This document shows, piece after piece, positions 24,573 to 36,265 of a DNA stretch of 64,000 nucleotides. The position numbers were made by a program, and so were the translations under genes. Under the pieces are notes generated by a model. It had not been told where the DNA came from, ran no database searches, and was given only the letters and a program-made list of their open reading frames with translations. The DNA comes from Epiperipatus broadwayi (taxonomy: Eukaryota > Onychophora > Udeonychophora > Euonychophora > Peripatidae). The number at the start of each line of letters is the position of its first letter. Positions within the stretch are counted from its first letter, which is position 1. The stretch covers positions 684,001-748,000 of the forward strand of contig JAQFVV010000144.1 of NCBI GenBank assembly GCA_028023455.1. Reading direction: 5' to 3'.

Positions 24573-27264
24573 TTATAATGATCGGAAGGAGACTTAACGT
24601 ATCTACACTACAGAGCGCCATTGGACCATTATAATTGGCCACCCAACGTGAGCCGATCTTTAATAAACCACCAATACCCCGAGAATTTTAAAAATAAATC
24701 ATGCCAGTAACATTTTTTTTCTGAAATAAGTATATTTTTGTATTAACATAAAGTTATAAGTTGAATTGTTTTGAAAGTGCTGCCAGTAAGAAAAATTGCA
24801 CATATGTAAAAATAAATGCAAGGAATAAAACGTAATAATTAATATAAATCATAATTTTTTTTTTTAAAAAAGTCTTGTTCAAAATCAAAACGTTTTGACA
24901 TGTCTAATTAATACTTAAAAGTAGAAGAAAAGAAACATGGAAGGGAGGGGGCAGAAATTTAGCTGGTAGAAAGGAATCAACAGTCAACAATTTTTTTTTT
25001 ATCATTATATTTGTGTGTAATTACTGTTTTGTCTTTTAAAAAAAAAGTTTTGTCCTTTTGAAATTTTCATATATAATCAATTTGTGTAATGTAATTACTA
25101 ACACTAAGTAAATTCTTTTTTTTTTTTTTTGTTTTTTGAGGAAGTTTACTAATATGTAATGATATATAAATATGCTGTTACATTAATTTAAAATAAAAAC
25201 TTTAAGTTTGCAAATAAAAATAAATTTATTAAAAACTAAAAGCTAAAAAAAATTAAAGAGTTGTTCAATATATATATTCGCACAGGTGCAAAACTTTACA
25301 AGTATTTTTTATTTTTATAAAAAAAAAAGAGTGAACATATTTTTTTATGGAAAAAAAAGTACAAGACATAAAAATAAAATATTTTTGTAAAAAGATTTAT
25401 ATATTTTTTTGTAAATGGAAATGATTGTTTTATAAATTAATTGAAAAACAATCTAGCCATTGGGGCTCTTATATAATTAAAAAGTCAGAGGAAAGATATA
25501 GATAAGAGAATAAAAAGAATTAGCTTGACCAATGGAAGCACCAAGCCTCAGCTCAGACCCTAATGAAAATGATGGATTAGTGACATTTTGTTTGTGGAAT
25601 CCATAGGATCATTATAAAAGGAAAACGATTCCAATTAAAACAGTGCCAGACAGTTCCAGCTTGATTGTTTTTGAGAGGTGTGATAGGATGCACATATCAC
25701 CCTCTCTCTCTTTATTTAAAAATGAAATGACTGAAATACCAGGAATGAACCAGCTAAGGCCTCCTTCAGGAACAACAGACCGGACTTTTCTACTGTAAGA
25801 TATAAACGGAAATTTTTTTACTAAAAGTAATTAAGAACTTTAAAGATTTGATCAGCTAATCTAAATTTTAAAAAGGAACTTTTATCTGACTTATGTTTCA
25901 AATTAATTATAAATGTTTAATTTTTACATATTTGTTTGCTAAAAAAAAATCATTTCCATTTTATTATTTTTTATTTGTATTAATATTTATTGTTTAAATT
26001 TTAAATGCATTAAATTTAAGTTGGGCATAGACGCTTGCATAGATTCGTTCACGTTTAACTATGTTTTTGTTTTCATATATGATTAAAATATATAGACATT
26101 CGGTAAATAATGATATTTTACATTGAATATCTAAAATGTATTTATTCAGATGTCGTTAGTTATTGGTATGCATCTTATGATGAATGCCATTGGGTTTCTA
26201 GTGAATTCCCTCTGCAATTACATCAATGACTATATTTTGATCATGCATATTTATGTTGAAATGTTTTTGAGAGTGTAATTTGTGTAGTCGATCTATGCTC
26301 AACATTAAACAACAAACTTTTATAAAATCCATCTGTGCGAATTTATATAAATGTTAAATTTAAGTTGGGCATGAATGGCTATATAGATTTGTAAAGTTAT
26401 ATTAATTAATTAGGGGAGGGTAATCTTAGGTTATTTGTTTCGTAGTTAAATTAGGTCAATGGATTGGATATATTGGTGTAATTAGTAGATGTAGTATGAG
26501 GTTCGCTACGTGCAGGATCTCCATTATATGCCACACACCTCTTTTTGCCTATGGAAGGGAATAGTAAGATGGAAAAAACGCAGTCCCTTCCTATGGAGTT
26601 TTTTTTTTATTGTTCTTCTTGCCATACAGAGGTAACATTCCTGTATTGGACAAGAGTCAATGTCTTCTCTAACCACGCTGTTCAGATGTACATTCCTGGA
26701 CAATATGGTATATATTTGTGCTGTCGTATTTTCATGCTACATTGAATACATCAATGTATCAGATGGATTGACGCTGGTTTGACTGCGAACTTTTGGCCTA
26801 AGGTTAAATAAGGGATAGAATATTTTATTTTCAAATGCAAATCTATGTAGTTTATTCATACTCGACAATCTTAAAATAAATATAAATTTCATCTGTGTGG
26901 ATGATTTAAAATCTTAAAATAATAATTTAAATTAAAAGTTAATATTAAAAGCTAAATAATAAATGTTATTCCTCAAATTTAAAATGATTATATATGTGCG
27001 TAAATAAATATTGTTTGTGTGTTAATTACTGGAAGTGGCTTTTACTTTTTTATATTTAAGATATCAATTAAAGATATATATATATTATCTCTGTGTCTCC
27101 ACTGAGCTAGTGACATTGGGCTACTGGTCGGAATCAAAATAAAAAAAAATAATTTTTTTTTAAACTTACGTATCTGCCTACTATATAAATTTTCTAGGTT
27201 CAAATGCCTAGTGGCGCCCTGTAGTGTAGATACGTTAAGACCCTTTTCTTGCCGATCATTATAA
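24573..27264 (+). mobile_element. TE-B copy 2: 2.7 kb non-autonomous TIR element
   Basis: This element is bounded by long terminal inverted repeats. The left end reads TTATAATGATCGG, then CTTAACGTATCTACACTACA and GCGCCATTGG. The right end is the complement, CCTAGTGGCGCCCTGTAGTG through CCGATCATTATAA. The TIRs run about 50-58 bp with a small indel. TTATAA at both edges is self-complementary, so it may be part of the TIR or a target duplication, and I cannot decide between these. No transposase is recognised, and the only open stretch (26545-26745) is not conserved in copy 1. Subterminal CGCACAGRTG motifs occur in inverted orientation (25279-25288 versus 26330-26339 and 26890-26899) and could be transposase-binding sites. 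The element lies inside the interval that splits a LINE, so it is younger than that LINE. Superfamily is undetermined. Confidence 0.75.
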
Positions 27265-27894
27265 TTTATATATTCATTTCATAAAAGTCATTATACCTTT
27301 GTTGAAATTCTAATTTATATTCTCTTCTGTTTGTTACTTCACTGAACAAACATATAATGTAAAGAGAAAAAGTCTCAAACAACCAGGTGTTTGAGTTCCA
27401 AACAACCAGGGGATCATACACTGTCATTTGTTTGTTATTATGAATTTGCTAGGGTTCCCTGATCCATAAAAATAATAAGTTATGCCACAATGAACCAATA
27501 AAAATATAGATTTCAAGGATTCTCTTGTAGCCCATTTTGGAAGCCATGGATGAATTTTTGTTTTTTGGAATTCTTATGCCAGTATGCATGTGGTAATTAA
27601 GATGTTTTTATCACAACTTTGCCGTGACAAGCAGGTTTGTCATATACATTATTTTATCATATTTTATTTGCATAGCCTATGCTATTTATTAATTGAATAA
27701 GCTTTTTTTTATTTAGTATCTATAAAATGAAGAAAATTGTATGTTCTTACTGATAATTATCAATAGTATAACACAGTGTTTTGTTTATTAAATTTATGAT
27801 ATGATCACATATGAACAGAACCCATAAAAGTATTCAATATAAGCACATCTCCACTGCTTTCTAAAATATTAAAAAAAATGTAATTTTTTTGCAG
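27265..27894. other. Spacer before hAT relic, no gene seen
   Basis: A+T-rich sequence with a short direct repeat of CAAACAACCAGG near 27377 and 27398. It probably includes the 5' untranslated part of the hAT element. No terminal repeat could be paired. Confidence 0.4.
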
Positions 27895-29990
27895 TATCCC
27901 TTAAAAGAATGAAAAGGCAACAGTTTGACAGAAAATCAAAATCTGTTGTATCAGAATTGGCCTTGGATGTTAAAAACAGTCATAAGTACAAACACTCCAA
28001 CTTGAAGAAAGCAGCATGTCAATTATTGAAATAAAATACAATAAACAACTCTAAAATTGAAAATAATTGTCCTGAGTGCTGGACAATGCAACAATATAAC
28101 AATTTTAAAGATAAATATGGACTGGTAATTTTTAACAAAAATTTAGGTTGTAAGTATTGTGCAAAATATGACTTTATAAAAGAGAAAATGTTCATGTGTC
28201 AAAAGAATGGAAATGTTTTCAAATAGAGGAATCACGAAAAAAGTAAAAGTTACAACAAGCTTCTCAAAGGAAAAAAAATGAAAGAATATTTTTCATCAAA
28301 AGCTTATAACATTAGTTAAGAGAACTTAAAACAATGTGAGCAGAATTCAATAATAAAAGAAAAGATATAATGAATTAAAATGTATTTAAATGCTAATTGC
28401 ATAATATTTAATATAGTTTACAGCTGGAAAAAAAGGATGTAAATCATTTTCAGACATAGAAGATGAGATAGAAGTGCAAATTAAAAGTGGATTAGATGTG
28501 GGAATAGGATTAAATTCTCATAAAACTACTGTGAAAGTAGTTGATTTCATTGCAAAGAAGTATTTAATAACATTATTGAAAATAATCTGAAAATATATTT
28601 GATTATTGGTGATACTTCAATAATATCCTGCAAACCAATTTTTATACTTTTCTTAAAAGTTGAAGACTCAGTTATATCACTAACAATTTTCATTCAACTA
28701 GTTGAATTAGAAAAACAAGATGCAGAGACAATATGTTCTTCAGTTATTGAAAGTTTAAATAAGATTGGCTTACTAGAACTACATAGAAAAAAATTTAAAA
28801 GGATTTTGCTCCGATGGTACGCATGACTGGGGAGAAAATATGCACTAGAATTGCAAAAGTTTCCAAACATAATAATATGGCACTGTTTAAATCATCACCT
28901 CCATCTTGTTTTAGATGATTCGATAAAGGAAATAAAGCAAGTAAATCATTTAAAAATATTTATTGACAAGATATATACTATTTTTCATCAGTCCACTAAG
29001 AACCAAATTAAACTTTCCAAAATATCCGAACAACTTGTAACTGAAATTATAAAGATTGATAGAGTTTTGGGACAAGATGGGCTACCTGTAGTTTAAGGTC
29101 AACCCTAGGTGTGTGGTATGCTTTTCAAGCACTACACCATTATTTTTATTCAAATAAAAAGTACTTAGGTATAACTGCCTATCTTGAAAATATATATTTC
29201 AGAACTGTTGTGACTTTGATGATTGTTATTTTAACTGAAATTTCTCTTCTTTGAAATGCATTGCAAGCAAAGAAATATTGTGACAATAAAGACTGGAAAA
29301 CTCATGATAAGCTCTATTAAAGCATTTCAAATGCTTGGAAAAGAAAAGGATCCATAAAATATTGATGAATTAATTACTTCAGAAACCTCCAAAAATATAA
29401 ATAGATTTATTGGGTTTCCTCAGGAAAGACTTTTAGAAAACATTATAATAAATTTGGAAAAAGACAAATGGATTGTGAACCTTTAAAAGCAAGTTGTAGC
29501 CAATTTCAAGATAGGAATAAATTAAAATTTCTCAATTTTTTGAAGCCAGATTATTGGAATATTGAAGAAGTGCTAGTTCCATGGAAAGCAGCTGAGAAAC
29601 AATTGCTGATATTTAATGACATTTTAAATTACCAAATTGATATTAATGATTATTGAGATTTCATAGAAAAACATTTAAAAAATTCCCAGAATTATGTAAT
29701 TTCAAAAGAGCTAAATATATTGTCAGAACAATTGTCATAAGTTAAACAGAAGCAGAAAGTTTTTTCAAAGACGAGAACAATGTTCAGAGAAAAGAAGTCT
29801 CCTGCGGTTAGTAATCTAATTGGCCTATCTCTACAGAAATGGGATCCTACTCCTACAGTGAAAAGATGGTTAAGGATAAATCAGTCAACCAATGATGCTT
29901 GGATAAAAGTGAAGAAAATTGCAAGTGAGGATGCCAATCAAGAAGCAATATGGAAATATCTTAAAAAACAGTTTTATTGTTTTTTTTATC
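27895..29990 (+). pseudogene. hAT transposase pseudogene (KIAA1586-like)
   Basis: This is a decayed hAT-superfamily transposase of the type annotated in many animals as E3 SUMO-protein ligase KIAA1586-like. A basic N-terminus starting MKRQQFDRKSKSV is near 27910. A zinc-finger-like region follows, with CPEC at about 28069 and CKYCAKYDF at about 28150-28176, and then RNHEKSKSYNKLL near 28230-28263. Blocks of the RNase H-like domain come next. VELEKQDAETICSSVIESL lies at 28700-28756, GFCSDG...HDWGENM near 28800-28840, and [20 protein letters not shown] at 28860-28920. The WHCLNH block is the family's conserved core. A C-terminal dimerisation-like region may lie at 29468-29970. Frameshifts and stops break it repeatedly. 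A TTTTTTTGCAG tract just before the start could be a splice acceptor, but that is speculative. It lies within the sequence that interrupts the LINE. Confidence 0.8.
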
Positions 29991-30289
29991 AGGTATTATT
30001 TAGTATTTTTTCATTAATATTTTAAAACTCTTTCTAGTTTTGGGCAACTCCTTTGCTGTTCTTATTTAAGTATTATCTGCATGAAATAATAAACTATCCC
30101 TCGGTATATTGTCTTTTATACCTGAAATAGTCATTTGAATTCCACCACTGTGATTAATAATACCGCTTACAATGTTTTAAATAACCCCCACACAACAATA
30201 TATTCTTTTGAAAACATAGGAATAAAGATACAATAAAAGATAAATGACTCCAAGATGCATTTCATGCTAAACCAGCACTCAACACTTGA
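29991..30289. repeat. hAT 3' flank and partial R repeat
   Basis: From about 30220 to 30289 the sequence matches part of the R arm (AAAAGATAAATGACTCCAAG and CTAAACCAGCACTCA). It ends exactly where LINE sequence resumes near 30290. The rest is A+T-rich with no gene. Confidence 0.5.
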
Positions 30290-30740
30290 CATTCTTAATA
30301 ACTTTTGTTTGTTTTGCTTTGCATTAACATGCATTTCACTAATCTATGATGATTTCCTGTGCTGAATTTATTAAATATATTAGTCTTAAAATGCATATTT
30401 TTTGTTAATCAAAATATAATTCAATTCTTCTCTATCTTCATTTGGATTTTGTCTATTTCTTTTTTGCATATTACTCCGAAAAAAAAAATCATAATACAGT
30501 TTTCCGTATTTTGCAAATGTCTATGACCATTTTTCAATCATTTTCCAATTCTATTATTAAAATCAGTCATGACAATTATAAATGAAGTGTTGTCTGATCA
30601 GAAGAATTCTGTATATCTATAAAAAAACCCACACTTCATCAGAATAAAAACTTAGGTAAACAAATCTGCATTAACTATATTCACTGTCCTCCATGAAGTT
30701 GATATCTAATTCTACTATTCCATCACTTTAATTAAGAAAG
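30290..30740 (-). pseudogene. LINE endonuclease segment (5' part of a split copy)
   Basis: Minus-strand LINE sequence equivalent to about 8020-8380 of the first copy. The plus strand reads GCATTAACATGCATTTCACT, matching CATTAACATGTATCTCATAT, then the GTGCTGAATTTATTAA and TTTTTGTTAATCAAAATATA blocks. These encode the endonuclease part with the SDH and downstream motifs in broken frame. It continues the LINE that stops at 24118 with nearly no missing sequence, so the two parts derive from one insertion. It is inactive. Confidence 0.7.
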
Positions 30741-31619
30741 TTATTTTTCTACTTTTTTATATTACAATATTTTGGCTTTGTAGTTAGCTATATATCCAAT
30801 CTAGAAATTACTTCACAAAGTCTGATAATTTTTTAAATTTAATATTAGTAATAATAAAAAGTCAGATGTCACATGATTTATATATAGCTTGCATTTACAA
30901 ATATGTAAAATTAAGAGCATATTTAATATTATAACTTTTCCATTTTATGTAATAATAGCTGCAATGATATCATATGAAATGGATATTAGAAATTTGCTCT
31001 GCTCATTTTTTTCTTTTAAAGAGAAATCAAAGAGTTTCCATTTAGTTAAAAGCAAAAAGCATTTTGGCAATCTTATTGGCAATATTTTTCAATAAATTTT
31101 TGTGATTTAAATTTCAATCACTAAATATTTATGTGGTCTTAGAAAATTTTAAATTGAAATTACCAAACATAAACATTTTGGAATTCGATCATTTTGTATT
31201 CGTCAACATCTGTATTTTCAACATTTTGTACTTTTTTACTTTAAGTTCCCAATGATTATTCTAAATTTGATTTTTCAATTTTTTTTTACCTTTCATAATG
31301 ATGCTATTGTCCATATGCTTGGATTAATAACTTGAAATAAACTTTGCGCAAAGAGCATTTGCCTTTAAAATTTAGTTTGACAAAGAAGAAAGTTTTCAGC
31401 TGGTGTTTTTTTTTTTAAACAATATATATATTTATACTTTTAATTTTTTTTCTTTTACTATCCTCAATCCCAAGATCTTAATTCAGGGACTAAACAAATC
31501 ATTTAAGCCATATAATTTAATCAAATCATTAAATGTTTCCCGTGTTATACATATAAAAAAAGCATTCCTTGTTATATTTTAGATATACATTTATTTGCCT
31601 AATAATGACCATCAAATAT
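30741..31619. other. No gene seen
   Basis: A+T-rich sequence. The open stretch 30889-31095 has no recognised domain. Confidence 0.5.
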
Positions 31620-31945
31620 CTATCTATATGTTTTTTTTTTTTTAGAAAATGACAGAACATTCCAATTAGATGCCTTCCCCGTTGTTTTCCAGAAGATGGT
31701 CAGTCTGATGGCCAATATTTCACTTGCAAGCATTGTAAACGGTCTACATGATATTATTTGCCATCTTGCAACTTTTGACCATCTGATCTTTCTAATTATG
31801 ATCACTTCAACTAAAAATGCAGTGATATTAAGGACCGGAAACTGCGAATCGCTAACAATCTCGAATGGTAGAACAATCCCCCCCCCCCCCTAAACATCAC
31901 ATGATCACTACTGTACGGAGAATTTTGTCTGTTTTAATAACAACA
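31620..31945. other. Unassigned segment plus MITE-like relic
   Basis: A segment of more balanced composition. One plus-strand frame contains a CKHCKRST stretch near 31730-31755, but it is too short to call a zinc finger. From 31892 the sequence AAACATCACATGATCAC, followed by GGAGAATTTTGTCTGTTTTA, matches the inverted-repeat element at 34704-35194, after a C-run at about 31880-31890. Confidence 0.35.
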
Positions 31946-32039
31946 AAAAACAAAAGCATTTGCATCTGTATCTATATCTATTATTAACATTAATAACTTT
32001 AGAAACAGTTTTTCTTTTTCCTTATATAAATAGTATATA

Positions 32040-32600
32040 TTGCACAAGAAAGTACGTTAGCAGTTTACAATTTGATTTACCGATTTAAACGTAACGTTGT
32101 GACAATGACGTTTGCCACACGGTTTGCTAGTAGTTGTCAAGTCAATAAGAGAATTAACCTTATTACTATTATTTTTTGCAAGTTTATGTATTTAGCTTTC
32201 CCTTAGCAACCAATCAACAAAGAGGTAACAGTGGAAAAATTAACCAATAAAAGTAATTAATACGCATGCTTTTACGTTCATGTAGTAACCACTCTACATT
32301 AGTTAGCTAAGCCCAGGGAAAAAGTTATCAAGGATTAATTACCTGGAAAAAGTGACTTTTTTGAATTATGCGAATGCATAACTTATAAAATTTACTTTTT
32401 TTTTTCGGAATCTGTAACTGACAAAGTTTATATAATACCGTGTGATCAGTCTGTATAAACTGCATTTATAAGAAAGGTGAAATTGCGTTAAATCTTTATT
32501 TTTAAACTCATTGGCCCGCCTCATTATTAGATTAAAGTATACTGTACTGTATATATCTATTACTGTTACCAACATAATAACGTAAAGCGGTGAGTATCAT
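32040..32600 (+). promoter_or_regulatory. CpG-enriched, CCAAT-bearing segment (candidate promoter)
   Basis: This segment has clearly more CpG dinucleotides than its surroundings (clusters at 32085-32120, 32260-32285 and 32480-32600). It contains two CCAAT-type boxes on the plus strand (CAACCAATCAAC near 32208 and TTAACCAATAAAAG near 32240) and a TGACGTTT site near 32105. GCGGTGAGTATC near 32587 resembles a splice donor. It matches no repeat in the window. These points suggest the 5' end of a host transcript running rightward. No start codon with a long frame follows, so a non-coding first exon would be required. This is inference. Confidence 0.3.
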
Positions 32601-34703
32601 TTTTAATTATATATTTATGCAAACTTTTAAATGGTAATTTTAAGATATATTTTTTAAAATGAAAAATAATTTTAATTCAAATCGCTCTTGTAATTTTACT
32701 CTTATTATTTATGGGGGGAAAAGTTAAAAGTGAATGCACGTGTTATACCATGTTTATCTTAAATAAATAAATAGTCGAGTGTTTTAAAATCTAAAACGTA
32801 AGTTCAAAAATATTATGTACTTGGTATATTCTGTGGAACAATATAAAAATGTTGTACTATAATGTATTTATATAGAAGTGGAATAGTCTGCTCTTTACCA
32901 GGAGAAACTAACCCAAAAGCGTAAATCATTTTAATAATATTTTTCATCTTAAACGATAAAAAAATAGTATTTGCCCGTATGCATAATTGAATAATATTAA
33001 AAGTTTAGTAAATGTAAAATAAACGAATTTTAAAACTTGAAAGCAGACTTTTTAATTATCTATTTCCTAATTGGGGAGGGGGGGAATCCTTTAAATTCGT
33101 AGTGTTTATATTCTGAAGGATAAAATATGATCCAGGGTGACGCATAATTTACTGGATAAATTTGCACCTAATATGATCTGCTTTCGTTTTAGCAATTTAC
33201 AATTAGAAAGTATGTTAATAGAACATATTTCTTTCAATTTATTAATTATTTAAATTGAAAAATTTTAATTTATTATTATATGTGAACTGAGAATTTGAGA
33301 AAGTCTGCCGTCTTACTGGAAGATTTAAAACAAATAGATCAATGGGAAATTATTACAAATCTAATTATTGGTCATATTTTATTTTAATAAATTTTTTAAA
33401 TGTTGCCATTTATTTTTCTATTGTATTTACAAATATAATATAAAACTTTTACGAGGTTAATGTTTAATGTCGCAGGTTTTCATTTGGTAAAGATCTAATT
33501 ATTCCACTTATGTTATATTGTTATTGAGAACAAATAAGGATATTATATTTAGTTTGGGGTGGTCATTTGAAAATTTTTTAACAGGAAAATGTGTTTATCA
33601 ATTGCATCTAGTTGCCAAAATTAAGATAATCATCTCAAGTGTTATTTCATCTCATGCTAATTACTATTTGATTTTTCTAAGTGTGATTTTTATAGCTGAA
33701 GAAAAACTGTTTTTAATTATTTTTATCACCTACCTTCAGGATACAGCATTATTAATATCGGCCTTGATCTATGCAGATTTTCAAATATTATTGTCACACT
33801 TAATTGTTATTATAATAGAACACATAATAATAAAATGTATTTTAAGAATAATGCAATAAATTTTAATTTCTTAAAATATTAAATTACGTATAATGTAAAT
33901 ACAAAATAATATTAAGCCACCTATGTGTTTATAATACTTACATGTGTATGAAATTTTTAATAAACATTTAATGAATACCTCATATTTGTTTTTTTTCTTT
34001 TCAGTCAGCTAAGGATATCTCATAATTAGGTTTAAAGAGCATCCTTTTTTCTTACTTTAAAAAAGATTATTATACTTTAACATCACTAGACATTTTTTTA
34101 ATTTTCTATGCGATTTAGTATAGTGATAGAATGATGGAATTGAGAGCTAATGATTCTGAATTCACACTTTCCATAATCTCTCAGCACTCAAACTATCTGA
34201 TAATTTTTATTAGTATTCATATAGAATAGCTATAATTAAACTAAGAATCTAGGACCAGCTCATACTTTTTTTTACACAGTCATAATAATTAAATTCTGAG
34301 TGGTTACACATTATTTAAAATCTAACAGTCATTAGATTGTTATTCTGTGTTATTGCAATTTACTATTTTAATCATTATGGATTATTTTATTATTTATCCT
34401 TCTCTCATTATTAGCATTATACATTTTAATTATCAATAAATCAATTCTCTTGAAAGGATAGTTTGAGATAAGAAAAGTATGAAGAAAAAAAAGGCCCACA
34501 AGATTACTATCTAGAAATTTATTATCACATAAAACATATTTTAATGCAGCTAAAATTGTCAAAAAGAAAATAGATTCTTACTATGATTTGCCATTACAGT
34601 TTTATAAGTGCAGTTGAATTATTGGCTACTCCACCCAAAATTTTTTTTGCACTACTAAATTTCAGAGATCTTTTGAGGCTTAGCATTGAGATAATCATAA
34701 TTT
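32601..34703. other. Apparently unique sequence, no gene seen
   Basis: No transposon blocks are recognised here. There is a G-run at 33073-33084. A 113-codon hydrophobic open stretch at 33518-33859 is A+T-driven and not convincing. If the segment at 32040-32600 is a promoter, this would be first-intron sequence. Confidence 0.4.
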
Positions 34704-35194
34704 CATAGCTTATCAAAACAGGCAAAACTCTCTATACATATTGCTACTCAGTGCAAGTCAGAGTAATCAATGGATGCCATAAGGCTTGTGCATAAAATCC
34801 CCATCTAGTGCCTATTCATCCAATATCCCCAGATTAGTTTCTGGCTTGTGGCCTTCATCATTGAGGAGCCTTGGATCTGAGAGCACTGTACCTAGATCTT
34901 AGGATCTAATGCAACCATCCAGCAGCCACCACTATAATGTTTTCAATCCAAGCTCATCAGCTTATATAGTCATATAGTTTGGACTCAGTTCATTACCTAT
35001 ACATTTTGGTGTCTTTGGTTTTTTAATAACCATAGTCACCACTATCCTATTAGGCAGGATTGGTTTAAAGCCAATAAACATCACATGATCACCAGTTCTT
35101 ATGCATTGAGTCGCAATATGTAGAGAGTTTTGCCTGTTTTAATAATAGTTAAGAGTAAGCATAAGAAATGGTGATCATGTGATGTTTATTGGCT
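34704..35194. repeat. Nested inverted-repeat elements
   Basis: There are two overlapping inverted-repeat pairs. The outer pair joins 34704-34760 (AAAACAGGCAAAACTCTC) with 35098-35150 (GAGAGTTTTGCCTGTTTTAA). A second pair joins 35069-35093 (AGCCAATAAACATCACATGA) with 35170-35194 (its exact complement, TCATGTGATGTTTATTGGCT). The latter makes a 126 bp hairpin with a 25 bp perfect stem that extends weakly through TTCTTATGC/GCATAAGAA. A partial relative sits at 31892-31945. No coding potential. MITE-like. Confidence 0.7.
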
Positions 35195-35972
35195 TCATAG
35201 CATATCATAATGATTTTATATGAACTGTCCATTCAATTCAGAACTTTGCTATGGATACTGGAAAAATATAGTTCTTTAAAAAAAAAATTTAAATGATGTA
35301 ATATGGCATGAATTTTTTATTCTTGGATTAATTCAAATAACATCTATTCTTAGATCTGGGGCATTTTTTTTTTACTGTAAATTGTTGAAATTATGCATAG
35401 ACTTAGTAATCAGGAAAAACTGACTTTTAACATTGAACATTTTTTTAAATTCATGAAAACAAACCTTTTTAAAACTTCATATTGAAAATGAAATTAGTTG
35501 TAGACAAGAAGAGAAATAATGTTATACAAATACCTCTTTTTAATTATATGCAACTTTTGATGAATTTCAGAAAAAGAACGTATTGAAAAAGCACATTGTT
35601 CAAATCTAGATACACACATCTAGTTTGCCAAAAGTGTAAAAGGAAGCAGAAGATATTGAAAAATCCTATTTCTAATAATTAAGGTCATGTATATATAATC
35701 TGAATCAGTCTTTATACATTTATTAAGAGAAAGATTTTGATTATGGATATATTTGTTAATCAATCTATACAATCAAATAGTTTAGATTACGTGAATTATC
35801 CATCCATTTCATAACTATACTACATATGCTGAAATTATCAGTTAAAAAAGTGCTGAAATCTACAGATGCCCCTAATGAGATTTAATAAAATTGTATGGAC
35901 AAAAATATCAATTGGATTAAAATATGAGATTCATTATGTTAATATTTGTTTGAAGGTTTGTAATGATAGTAT
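35195..35972. other. No gene seen
   Basis: A+T-rich sequence between two inverted-repeat elements. Confidence 0.5.
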
Positions 35973-35977
35973 ATTAT

Positions 35978-36260
35978 AAGATGTGATATGTTGGACTATT
36001 TCTATCATTTATGAATGGATGTTGAATGTATAGAAAATACTAAGTACTCTGTATGGACCCGATGCTAAGTTAAAATTTAGACATTATGAAAAATTATGTC
36101 TAAAATATGGTTAAAAGTGTAATTACTAACCTGTATTGTCTATTTGTGTGTTATTACTAACAAGTTGTTTGTATTTGGAAAGTTTAAATAAAGTTCAAAA
36201 TTTTCTATACATTCAACATTCACTCATAAATGATAGAAATAGTCCAACATATCACATCTT
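35978..36260. mobile_element. 283 bp MITE with ~61 bp TIRs and ATTAT duplication
   Basis: This is a complete miniature transposon. The left end AAGATGTGATATGTTGGACT... (35978-36038) is matched by the complement at 36200-36260 with only about two differences in 61 bp. The element is flanked by a direct ATTAT (35973-35977 and 36261-36265). It carries no coding sequence. Near-identity of the arms suggests recent insertion or gene-conversion between arms. The superfamily is not decided by the 5 bp duplication. Confidence 0.88.
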
Positions 36261-36265
36261 ATTAT

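Noticed and set aside
31620-31905. CKHC-containing frame that might be a BED-type zinc finger
   Set aside because: Only one Cys pair is visible, stops follow at once and no transposase core lies nearby.
33518-33859. 113-codon hydrophobic open frame
   Set aside because: Looks membrane-like only because T-rich codons give Leu, Ile and Phe; no start context or homologue recognised.
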